A stretch of 36,838 nt of DNA from DASVHS01 sp038244815 (GTDB taxonomy: Bacteria; Acidobacteriota; Thermoanaerobaculia; Gp7-AA8). The notes under the pieces were generated by a model. That model was not told the DNA's origin, ran no database searches, and worked only from the letters and a program-made list of their open reading frames with translations. The stretch covers positions 1 to 36,838 of the forward strand of contig JBBRTB010000034.1 of the NCBI GenBank assembly GCA_038244815.1, given 5' to 3'. A program made the translations under genes and the position numbers. Of this stretch, positions 5,890 through 14,200 are shown piece after piece (the stretch's first letter is position 1; the number at the start of each line of letters is the position of its first letter).

Positions 5890-8396
5890 CCGCCACGGAA
5901 ACCCCGGCCCGATCGCGCGGCGCGCTGCTCGGGCGCTTCGCCGCATTCGTCGCGGAGCGCCATCCATTCGCGCTGAAGCCGGCGCTGACCGCACTGGAAC
6001 GAGTGGCCGGCACGTCCGATGACATCGACGCGATGCGCGAGCCGTTGCGACGCGCGCTCGAGACGGCGCTCAGCGATGCGCTCGCACCCGACACCGCCGT
6101 GACGAATGTCCCCGAGGCCACGCCGGACGTCAGCGTCAACGAGCGACTCAACGAAGCCGTCGCCGAGGTCATCGAGGCCTGCGACGGATTTCTGTGCCGG
6201 GAAGCCATCGCCGCGTCGATCACCGATGACGAGAAGCGCGCCATGTTGCGCGGCATGATCCTCACGCGCGCCATCGACAACCGCCTCAAGCAGTTCTTCA
6301 CCAGCGGCGAAGTGCGCTGGGGCAACACTACTTTCCAGGGCAAAGGCTTCCGTTCCCTCGGACAGGAAGCGATCTTCGCCGCGCCGCTGCGCCTCCGCGA
6401 CACGGATGTCATCTCCCCGATGATCCGCGACCTCGGCGCCGTGCTCGCGAAGCACAACTCGCCCGACACCGTGCGCATGGTCCTCAGCGCCCAGATGGCG
6501 AAAGCGGGACCGCCGATGAACGGCCGTGATCTGCACGTCGGCGACTGGGCTCATGGAATCCTCCCGGCGATGGCGCCGCTCGGATCACCCGCGCTCACGA
6601 TCGCCGGCATCGCCATGGCCTTTCAGATGCAGGCCTCGGGCCTCGGGCCTCAGGCCTCGGATCCCCCGCCCGCTTCAACGTCTTCCGAGGCCCGAGGCCC
6701 GAGGCCCGAGGCCTGTAATGTCGCGGTCTCGTTCGCCGGCGAGGGGACCACATCGCTTGGAGAGTGGCACGAGGCCATCAACGCCTGCGCCGCGCGGAAG
6801 CTGCCGGCGATCTTCTGCGTAGAGAACAACCAGACCGCGTTGTCGACGCCGGTCAGCGAGCAGTCGGCCGTGCGCGTCTTCGCCGACAAGGCCATCGGCT
6901 ACGGCATTCCTGCGATCACGATCGACGGGACCGATCCCGAGGCCATTGCCGCGGCATTCGCGTGGGCGGCGGAGCGCGCGCGGGCCGGTCACGGTCCGGC
7001 GCTCATCGAGCTCGTGGCCATGCGCATGTGCGGTCACGCCCATCACGACGACATGCTGTACCTCGGTAAGGAGCCGCCGGCGGGGTGGTCGTATGCGCCG
7101 CTGCAGGAGACGGGATACGCGAATCGCGAGTTGTACGACTTCTGGTGCTCGCGCGATCCGATCGAGTCGTATGCGGCGAAGCTCTCCGTTTCCGGCGACG
7201 AGCTGGATGCGATGAAGCGCGAGGCCGAGCAGATCGTCGAGGCCGAGGCACGCAAGGTCGTCGACGCGCCGTGGCCGGAGCGCGAGCTTGCCGGACGTGA
7301 TGTCGTCGCGGGTGACGAACGGCGCGCGCACGTGGAAGTGCTCGAGGAGTCGTGGAGACGAGGACAGAGCGGGTTGCCTGTCCCGGAGATCGAAGAATCG
7401 CCGGCGTTCGATCCGAAGGGAAGGACGTTTCTCGAGGCGGTGATGCTCGGGGTCGGCGACGCGTTGCGCAACGATCCACGAGCGTTCGTGTACGGCGAAG
7501 ACGTCGGCGGCAAGTACGGCAACGCCTTCCTGCTGCTCAAGCCGCTCCTGCCGGAGTTCGGCGGCCGCATCATCAACTCCGTGTTGGCCGAGGGCTCGAC
7601 GATTGGCGTCTGCGTCGGCGCCGCGCTGGCGGGAATGCGGCCCATCGGCGAGATTCAGTTCAACGATTTCGTGGCCACCGGCTTCAACCAGCTCGTCAAC
7701 AACGCGGCGAAGATCCGCTATCGATGGGGCGGCGAAGTACCGATGGTGCTGCGCATGCCCTGGGGCGGGCTGCGCCACGCCGGTCCGTATCACTCGCAGA
7801 ACACCGAGGCGTGGTTCTATCGCGTGCCCGGACTGAAGATCGTGGCGCCATCGACACCGCTTGACGCCCGCGCGCTGATGGCCACGGCAGTGGCCGATCC
7901 CGATCCCGTCCTCTACTACGAGCACATCGCGCTCTATCGCGATCCGCGCATCCGGCAATTGCTCGGCGACGAAGCACCGCGCGCCATTCCGCTCGGGAAG
8001 TCCGCGCTGCGCCGTGGCGGAGACGACCTGGCGATCCTCTCGTACGGCGCATACGTGCACACCGCCATGCGCGTCGCAGAAAGGCTGTCGAAGGACTCGA
8101 TCGAGGCCAGCGTGCTCGATCTGCGATCGCTCGCTCCGCTCGACCGCGACGCCATCCTGGCGCTGGCGCGCCGCTGCAGCCGCGTGCTGATCATCGAAGA
8201 AGACACGCGGACAGGATCGATCGGCGAGTCAATCGCGGCGATCATCCAGGAAGAAGCGTTCGAGTTTCTCGACGCGCCGGTGCGCATCATCGGCTCGCTC
8301 GATGCGCCCGTCCCGTACTCGCCGTCGCTGGAAGAAGAGTTCCTGGCCAGCGAAGAGCAGATCGAGCGGGCGGCGCGGCTGCTCGTCGCCTACTGA
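5886..8396 (+). CDS. 2-oxoacid dehydrogenase E1, fused alpha and beta subunits, with a repeat-encoded insert
   Basis: 836 residues from GTG 5886, which overlaps the previous stop. It is the thiamine-diphosphate E1 of a pyruvate or branched-chain 2-oxoacid dehydrogenase complex. After a helical N-terminal extension (1 to about 110), the alpha part has RAIDNRLKQFFTSGE, FRSLGQEAIFAAPLRLRDTDV, and the ThDP/Mg motif 285-315 (GEG...NN, followed by QTALSTP). The usual GDG Asp is Glu286. The beta part, from about 510, has FLEAVMLGVGDALR, VYGEDVGGKYG, LAEGSTIGVCVGAALAGMRPIGEIQF, YHSQNTEAWF and the C-terminal transketolase domain (ILSYGAYVHTAM, SVLDLRSLAPLD). Residues about 249-277 are encoded by an 84-bp palindromic heptamer element lying just before the ThDP motif; see the repeat at 6631. 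E2 and E3 partners are not in the window, so substrate is undecided. Confidence 0.92.
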   Translation: MTATETPARSRGALLGRFAAFVAERHPFALKPALTALERVAGTSDDIDAMREPLRRALETALSDALAPDTAVTNVPEATPDVSVNERLNEAVAEVIEACDGFLCREAIAASITDDEKRAMLRGMILTRAIDNRLKQFFTSGEVRWGNTTFQGKGFRSLGQEAIFAAPLRLRDTDVISPMIRDLGAVLAKHNSPDTVRMVLSAQMAKAGPPMNGRDLHVGDWAHGILPAMAPLGSPALTIAGIAMAFQMQASGLGPQASDPPPASTSSEARGPRPEACNVAVSFAGEGTTSLGEWHEAINACAARKLPAIFCVENNQTALSTPVSEQSAVRVFADKAIGYGIPAITIDGTDPEAIAAAFAWAAERARAGHGPALIELVAMRMCGHAHHDDMLYLGKEPPAGWSYAPLQETGYANRELYDFWCSRDPIESYAAKLSVSGDELDAMKREAEQIVEAEARKVVDAPWPERELAGRDVVAGDERRAHVEVLEESWRRGQSGLPVPEIEESPAFDPKGRTFLEAVMLGVGDALRNDPRAFVYGEDVGGKYGNAFLLLKPLLPEFGGRIINSVLAEGSTIGVCVGAALAGMRPIGEIQFNDFVATGFNQLVNNAAKIRYRWGGEVPMVLRMPWGGLRHAGPYHSQNTEAWFYRVPGLKIVAPSTPLDARALMATAVADPDPVLYYEHIALYRDPRIRQLLGDEAPRAIPLGKSALRRGGDDLAILSYGAYVHTAMRVAERLSKDSIEASVLDLRSLAPLDRDAILALARRCSRVLIIEEDTRTGSIGESIAAIIQEEAFEFLDAPVRIIGSLDAPVPYSPSLEEEFLASEEQIERAARLLVAY
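6631..6714. repeat. 84-bp GGCCTCG-heptamer palindrome inserted in frame inside the E1 gene
   Basis: The left arm 6631-6661 and right arm 6684-6714 are each 31 nt and are reverse complements with one mismatch. The loop is 22 nt. The total is 84 nt, 12 heptad lengths and 28 codons, so the frame is kept. Deleting exactly these bases joins C-6630 to GT-6715 and gives ATG-CGT-AAT-GTC, that is ..FQM-R-NVAVSF.., a normal short loop between a helix and the ThDP strand of E1 alpha. The left arm and the first loop bases (GCCTCGGATCC, then a C-rich run) match the copy at 28308-28350. Confidence 0.95.
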
Positions 8397-8398
8397 AG

Positions 8399-8537
8399 GG
8401 TCCTCGGTGCTGGGTGCTCGGTGCTCGGTGCTCGGTGCTGGGTCCTCGGTACTCGGTTTGGTTTCCGGTTACCGGTTACCGGTCCTCAAGTTCAGCGTTC
8501 CCCGCTTGCAAAACCCAGCACCCAGCACCCAGCACCG
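8399..8537. repeat. GGTGCTS heptamer array with inverted partner arm between convergent genes
   Basis: Eight heptamers (GGTCCTC, GGTGCTG, GGTGCTC and variants) run from 8399 to 8454, three bases after the E1 stop. The middle (8465-8485) carries CGGTTAC repeats like those at 1535-1560. The right arm 8514-8536 is three CCCAGCA units, the reverse complement of GGTGCTG, and ends one base before the stop codon of the TPR gene (8538-8540, minus strand). Folded as RNA it could work as a bidirectional terminator for the two convergent genes, but no U-tract follows. Confidence 0.9.
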
Positions 8538-10160
8538 TCACAGGTCGTCCAGGCCCAACTCCCCACCCTTCCACGCTTTCTTGAACGCTGCCTCGATCTT
8601 CGCGGAAGGTTTCTTCTGGGCCTGCAGCGCTTTGGAGAGACCGAAGAGCGAGCGCGGATTGTTCGGATTGCGGCGGAGGTCGTCGCGAAACACTTTCTCC
8701 GCGGCGGCATACTCGCGATTGCGCAGCAGCGCTGCACCGAGTGTCTCGCGCGTCGGGTAGAACCAGTCCGCCGGCTCGTCGTAGTTGAGATCGTCCTCGG
8801 CGATGACCGCGCGGCGGTACGCGGCGATCGCGGCATCACGGTCGCCGGAGGCCTCCGCGATCCGTCCTTCCAGCACCTTCGACGCCAGTGACGCCAGCGA
8901 CCTGGGCGAATTCTGAAGGAACCCCGGGTCCTCCGGCAGCGCCGGCAGGGCCTCGTCAATCTGCTCTTTTTCTGCCTGGGCTTCCGCCACCTTCCCCATC
9001 CGCGCCAGTGCCACGCCGCGAGCGAAATGCCGGAACGCCACCGAATACGGCCCGATGGTCGTGTCGGGCGCGCTCACGATGTCGTTCCACTTTCCGAACC
9101 GCAGGAGCACTTTCGTCCCGTCCGTCGTGAACGGATCGATCGGCGGCATGTCTTTGGCGAACGTCGCGGCGTTCGACGAGACTTCGTCGGCGAATGCTTT
9201 GGCCTTGTCGAACTCGCCGGTCATCGAATACGAGGCCGCACCGAAGTCGAGATTGTGGTTGTAATACATCGTCGCGTACATGCTGTCGGAGCCGTGCTCC
9301 TTCATGAATTCGCGATCCGCGAGCGCGCCAGCGACGTTCGCCTCCGCCGCACCACTGTAGTCTCCGGTTCGCTCGTAGATGTGCGCGGGCATGTGTACGA
9401 GATGTCCCGCCGCCGGCGCCGCCGTGATCAGGCGCTTCGCCGATGCCAGCGCCCGTTCGGGATGCGCAGACGCTTCGACCGCATGGATGTAGTAGTGATT
9501 CGCTCCCATGTGATCCGGATGCGCCTTCAGCACGGACTCCAGCACGCTGACGATCTCTTCGGTTCCCTCCAGCGGCTTTCCATCGTGCGACCAGAAATGC
9601 CAGGGATGAAGATCCATGAGACTCTCCGCGAAGAGCACGGCGATGTCGGGATCATCGGGGTACTTCGCGTGCAGCTCGCGCATGCCGCTGCTGTAGCCGG
9701 CGGCGAGCTTTTTCAGGTCAGCGCCCGGATCATTGGAGTATCGCCGCTGGAGGACCTTGATCATGTCCTGCTCTTTGGCCGACGCGGTCGCCAGGTGGGC
9801 GAGGGCGGTCTTCTCGATGTCGTACGCCTGGGCCTCGCGCTGCGGGTCCACATCCATATTGATGTTCGGTCCGAGGGCCAGGGCCTGGCCCCAGTACGCG
9901 AGGGCGAGGTCGGGATCGAGCTCAGCCGCGCGATGGAACGACGCCACGGCCGCTTCGTGATTGAATCCGTACAGGTAACGCATTCCCTGGTCGAAATAGC
10001 GCTGCGCTTCGGCGTTCTTCGTCGTGACTGCGACATGCAGGTCGCCGAGGCCGCTCTCGAGCGGCACGGGCGCAGGCTGCGCCGGCATCTCGTGTTGCTG
10101 TTGTGCGAAAAGCAGCGAGCAAAGCGCGACCATCGCCAGGGAAACGATCGAGGTACGCAT
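8538..10160 (-). CDS. Secreted TPR-repeat protein of unknown function
   Basis: 540 residues from ATG 10160, preceded on the minus strand by AGGAG at good spacing. The N-terminus (RTSIVSLAMVALCSLLFAQQ) is a signal peptide. The body is helical with TPR-like pairs: residues about 50-90 (AQRYFDQGMRYLYGFNHEAAVASFHRAAELDPDLALAYWGQALALG), several middle repeats, and clear C-terminal TPRs (RDAAIAAYRRAV, AAEKVFRDDLRRNPNNPRSLFGLSKAL). A conserved central part has HPDHMGANHYYIHAVE and HLVHMPAHIYERTGDYSGAAEAN, a pattern I associate with a family common in Acidobacteriota and Bacteroidota whose role is not known. It probably works in the periplasm as a binding scaffold. The start codon overlaps that of the divergent HIT gene. 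Confidence 0.85.
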   Translation of the reverse strand: MRTSIVSLAMVALCSLLFAQQQHEMPAQPAPVPLESGLGDLHVAVTTKNAEAQRYFDQGMRYLYGFNHEAAVASFHRAAELDPDLALAYWGQALALGPNINMDVDPQREAQAYDIEKTALAHLATASAKEQDMIKVLQRRYSNDPGADLKKLAAGYSSGMRELHAKYPDDPDIAVLFAESLMDLHPWHFWSHDGKPLEGTEEIVSVLESVLKAHPDHMGANHYYIHAVEASAHPERALASAKRLITAAPAAGHLVHMPAHIYERTGDYSGAAEANVAGALADREFMKEHGSDSMYATMYYNHNLDFGAASYSMTGEFDKAKAFADEVSSNAATFAKDMPPIDPFTTDGTKVLLRFGKWNDIVSAPDTTIGPYSVAFRHFARGVALARMGKVAEAQAEKEQIDEALPALPEDPGFLQNSPRSLASLASKVLEGRIAEASGDRDAAIAAYRRAVIAEDDLNYDEPADWFYPTRETLGAALLRNREYAAAEKVFRDDLRRNPNNPRSLFGLSKALQAQKKPSAKIEAAFKKAWKGGELGLDDL

Positions 10161-10572
10161 GAGCAACTCCTGTCCGTTATGTGGGCCGGATCTTAGCGCA
10201 ACTGGTGAATTGATTTTCGATTTCGGCGACTGGAAGCTGCTGCTCCATCCCGACGCGGCGGTGCGCGGCCATGCCATGCTCGTACTCTCGCGGCACGTCG
10301 AGAACTTCGCCGATCTGAACGACGCCGAGGCGCAGCAGTTCGCTCGAGTACAGCGGGTGGCGGAGCGGGCCTTGCTCGATGCCACCGGTTCCGATCGCGC
10401 CGTCCTCCTCAAGCTGGGTGTGCAGACGGCGCACTTCCATCTCCATCTCTATCCGGTGAAGCGGGAGATGAGCCGCTCAGCGATCCTGCGCGCGATCAAC
10501 GCAAAGGTCACCGAAGAGCGGGAGCCGGACTTCGTGAAGAAAGTCCGCGGGCTGATCCTGCACTTGACATAG
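10159..10572 (+). CDS. HIT-family protein (histidine triad nucleotide hydrolase/transferase)
   Basis: 137 residues from ATG 10159, with GAGG about 5 nt upstream. A Cys pair CPLC at residues 5-8 may hold zinc, as in several HIT proteins. The HIT core follows: WKLLLHPDAAVRGHAMLVLSRHVENFADL and the histidine triad HFHLHLYPV, whose middle His is the nucleotidyl-accepting residue. HIT enzymes hydrolyse AMP- or dinucleoside-linked substrates such as Ap4A or adenylated proteins; the true substrate here is unknown. The length fits the family. The start codon shares the CATG at 10158-10161 with the minus-strand TPR gene. A FadR-type operator lies 6 nt after its stop. Confidence 0.87.
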   Translation: MSNSCPLCGPDLSATGELIFDFGDWKLLLHPDAAVRGHAMLVLSRHVENFADLNDAEAQQFARVQRVAERALLDATGSDRAVLLKLGVQTAHFHLHLYPVKREMSRSAILRAINAKVTEEREPDFVKKVRGLILHLT

Positions 10573-10577
10573 GCCGC

Positions 10578-10595
10578 TGAATGAGCGTTCATTCA
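10578..10595. promoter_or_regulatory. FadR-type operator palindrome
   Basis: TGAATGAGCGTTCATTCA is a perfect 7-bp inverted repeat around a 4-bp centre, 7 nt before the fadR start codon. It fits the TGAATGAnnnnTCATTCA consensus known for the TetR-type FadR of Bacillus and related bacteria. A TTGACA hexamer at 10564-10569 could be the -35 box, with the operator covering the expected -10 region. Autorepression of fadR, and control of the downstream CPBP gene, is the inference. Confidence 0.85.
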
Positions 10596-10602
10596 CTTTG
10601 CG

Positions 10603-11220
10603 ATGCCCCGTCAGCAGCCTCCCGCCGCCACCACCGAGACCGCGTTCCGCGGTACGACCAAGCGCGAGCGCATCCTGCGCGCCGCGGTCGACGTCTTCGC
10701 GCAAAACGGCTACTTCAACGCCAAAGTGGCGGAGATCGCGAAGTCCGCCGGCGTTGCCGACGGCACGATCTACCTCTACTTCGACGGCAAGGAAGACCTG
10801 CTCATCACCATCTTCCGGGAGCACACGCGCAGCTATCTGCAGTCGCTGGAGCGTGATCTGTCGACGATCTCCCGCCCCGAGGACCGCATGCGTGTGGCCA
10901 TTCGCCACCACCTCGAGACACTCGGGCGCGACCGGGCGCTGGCCATCGTCTCCCAGGTCGAGTTGCGGCACAGCCTCAAGTTCATGAGTCTCCTTTCGCA
11001 GCAGGAGGTCGCCGACTATCTCAACATCCTGCGCAAGATCGTGGAGCATGGGCAGAGCGACGGGGTATTCCGCCGCACGCTCCACCCCGGACTGGTGGCC
11101 AAGGCGGTGTTCGGGGTGCTCGATGAGATGGTGACGTCCTGGATCCTCTCCGACAAGGAGTACGCGCTCGCGGATCAGTCGGAGCAGGTTGCGGATTTGA
11201 TTCTGACCGGACTGCTGTAG
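10603..11220 (+). CDS. fadR: TetR-type fatty acid degradation regulator FadR
   Basis: 205 residues from ATG 10603. The N-terminal helix-turn-helix is at about 20-65 (RERILRAAVDVFAQNGYFNAKVAEIAKSAGVADGTIYLYFDGKEDLL). The C-terminal ligand domain has features I recognise from Bacillus FadR (YsiA): LAIVSQVELRHS, DYLNILRKIVEHGQSDGVF and VFGVLDEMVTSWILSDKEYAL. Such proteins release DNA when they bind long-chain acyl-CoA and so switch on beta-oxidation genes. The palindrome right in front of the gene matches the known FadR box, which supports both the name and autoregulation. The next gene (CPBP protease) starts 10 nt after the stop and is probably co-transcribed. No beta-oxidation genes are nearby, so the regulon must lie elsewhere. 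Confidence 0.85.
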   Translation: MPRQQPPAATTETAFRGTTKRERILRAAVDVFAQNGYFNAKVAEIAKSAGVADGTIYLYFDGKEDLLITIFREHTRSYLQSLERDLSTISRPEDRMRVAIRHHLETLGRDRALAIVSQVELRHSLKFMSLLSQQEVADYLNILRKIVEHGQSDGVFRRTLHPGLVAKAVFGVLDEMVTSWILSDKEYALADQSEQVADLILTGLL

Positions 11221-11230
11221 TCTCTCCTCA

Positions 11231-14200
11231 ATGGAAGCCGCACCGCGCGTGCCTCTCACGCGCCGCGACTGGGTGTTCATCGCCGTCTGCGTGGTCGTGA
11301 TCGCGGTTTCCGCGGCCGTCATTACGAACTGGTTTTCGTCGGCGTTCCCGGAAGCGTCGATCGACTTCCGGTACGACGGCTCGTCGTCGAGAGCGATCGC
11401 CGACCGTCTGCTCGCGGCGCAGCACTTCGACAGGCGCGGGATGAAGCACACCGCCGTCTTCGACTCCGACGACTCCGCGCGCATCTTTCTGGAGCGATCG
11501 CTCGGCCTGAGAAGCGCGAACGAGGTGATCCGTCGCCAGGTCCGCCTCTGGTACTGGCATCACCGCTGGTTCCGCCCACTGCAGGAAGAGGAGTTCTCGG
11601 TCGACATCGCCCCGACCGGCGAGCTCGTGTCGATGACGCGCACGATTCCGGAGTCGCGCCGGATCCCTTCGGTCGACGCCGCGGCCGCGCGGCGCATCGC
11701 CGAGGAGTTTCTGGCGAGGACGGGAGCGAGCAACCTCGAGCTGCTCTCGCAGAGCGAACGGCAGCTCCCGGCGCGCGTCCAGCGCATCTACACGTGGCGG
11801 TCGCGGTCGGTGCACCCCGCCGGCGCCGAGTACCGGCACACGATCACGGTCGACGGCGACGCGGTCTCCAGTTACTCGCAGGCGCTCAAGGTTCCCGAGG
11901 AGTGGCTCCGCAACTATCACGAGCTGCGCTCGAAGAACAACGCCGCCGGGAACGTCGATCTGATTTTTCTGATCGCCACGACGGTCGCGGCGCTCGTGGT
12001 ATTCGTGGTCCGCCTTCGCCGCGGCGATCTCTCCGTCCGGTTTCTTCTGGGCGTGGGAGCGGTGACGTTCATCCTGTCCGCCGGGGCCAGTCTGAATTCG
12101 TATCAGTCGACGCTCGCCTATTACGACACCACCACTTCGTACGCGGCTCACATCGCCCGCTTCGCGTTTCTCGGTGTGCTCATCCCGAGCATCGGGTCGG
12201 CGATGCTGCTCATCGTCATCACCGGAGCCGGGGAAGTGCTGTTCCGCGAGCGACTGCCGCGGCAGCTGGCGCTGCCGAGCGTCTGGACGATGCGCTCCCT
12301 CACCTCCAAACGCGTCTTCCGCGCCATCATCCTCGGATACACGCTGGTGGCGTTCTTCATCGGCTATCAGACGATCTTCTACGTCATCGCCGAGAAGTTC
12401 GGGGCGTGGGCGCCGGCGGAGATTCCGTACGACAACACGCTCCTGAATTCGCCCCTGCCCTGGCTGGCCGTTCTCTTCGCCGGGTTCTTTCCGGCGATGT
12501 CGGAAGAGTTCATGTCGCGGGCTTTCTCGATCCCGCTGTTCGAGCGTTTGTTCCGCTCGCGCATCTTCGCCATCGTCCTGGCCGCCTACATCTGGGGATT
12601 CGGCCACTCCACCTATCCGAATCAGCCGTTCTACATCCGCGGGCTCGAGGTCGGCTCGGCCGGCGTGATCCTCGGATTTCTCCTGCAGAGCTTCGGACTG
12701 CTTCCCCTGCTGATCTGGCACTTCACCGTGGACGCGGTTTACACGTCCCTCATGCTGTTGCGGTCGGGCAACATCTATTACGTCGTCTCGACGGGCCTGG
12801 CCAGCATGATCTTCGTGATTCCGCTCATGGCCTCGATCGTCCTGTATGTGCGCAACGGCGGCTTCCTCCCCGACGATGAGCTGAGCAATGCGGCGCTGCC
12901 GGTCCCCGAACCGGAGCCGGTCGTGGAGCGCGTCGAGCCGCCGCTGCCGGAGCCGATCCGTCCACAGCGGCCCCTGGTGATCGCGTGTCTGATCGTGGTG
13001 GCGCTGGCCATTCTCCTCAGCATCATCCGGCCGGCCACACCCGGCGCCGTCGTCGACTATCGCATCACGGACGGGCAGGCCAGGGAGATCGCGGCGGCAC
13101 ATCTGCGGACGTTGCACGAGACTCTGCCCGCCAGGATCGCGGCGGCACCGGTGAGCGGGTTCCGCTCGTGGGACGCGGAATCGGGACGCGAAGAAGGCGG
13201 ATCGCCGGGCGGTTTCAACGAGGTGGCCGCGACGTACATGATCCGGCACGGCATGCCGGCCCGAAAACTCGTGGACCTCATGCGCACGAAGATTCCGACG
13301 GCAACATGGACCGTCCGTCTCTTCACGCCGATGGTCAAGACCGAGTACTTCGTCGAGATCGATCCGCGCACATCACGGGTGGTGGGGTATCACAAGTACG
13401 CCGACGAACAAGCCACGGGAGCGCACCTCGATCGCAGCGCCGCGCTGGCGATCGCCGAGGGGGCATTCGCGACGTACGGCGCCGCCGCCGGCGATTTCCA
13501 TCTCAAGGATGCCCTGACGTTCGAGCAACCGCATCGCCGTGACTGGCTGTTCCACTTCGAGGCCGCGCAGCCGCTCATCGGCGAGGCGGCACGGCGCGTC
13601 TCCATCCGCGTCATGGGCTCGGCGGTCACTCAGTACGCGACGACCGTGAAGGTGCCGGATGCGGTGGTCCGCGACGCCCATCAGCAGACGTTCCTGAACA
13701 TCATCCTGCTCATCATCCGCATTCTCGGAGTGGTGAGCGCGCTGGCGCTCGTCATCAGCGGATTCATCATGGCCACCCGTCACGGCGTGCCGCTGTGGCG
13801 GCGGGCCGCGCGCGTGGCGGCGGTGCTGTCGGTCGTGCCGGTGGTGCGCGCGTTCATGACCGGGGAATTGCGCCTCTTCACCTACAGCACGTCGACGTCT
13901 TGGGACACGTTCCTCGTCAACGCCACCACCAATGCGGTACGCGCGGCGGGCCTGCAGATCCTGATGATCGTGGCCTCGGTTGCAGCGATCTTCGCGGTTG
14001 CCCCGTACGCGCGGGCCGTGCTGTCGCGCCAGGGACGGACGCGCTTCGGGCGGCACGCCGCCCTGGCCGTGCTGACCGCGGCCGGCCTGCTTGTCTCGGG
14101 CCGGGAGATCGTGCGCATCGCCGCGCATCAGTTCCCGTCGATCGCGAACCTCAGCGAGGTCAGCGTTCCGGACGAGGCCGTGCTGCCGCTTCCGCTGCTT

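Noticed and set aside
6600..6730. Assembly artefact explaining the in-frame repeat in E1
   Set aside because: The same arm and loop occur at 28308 in a different context, the insert keeps the frame, and both flanks are intact. A read check would still be wise.
8399..8537. CRISPR array
   Set aside because: Units are 7 bases and directly joined, with no spacers of constant length, and no cas gene is present in the window.
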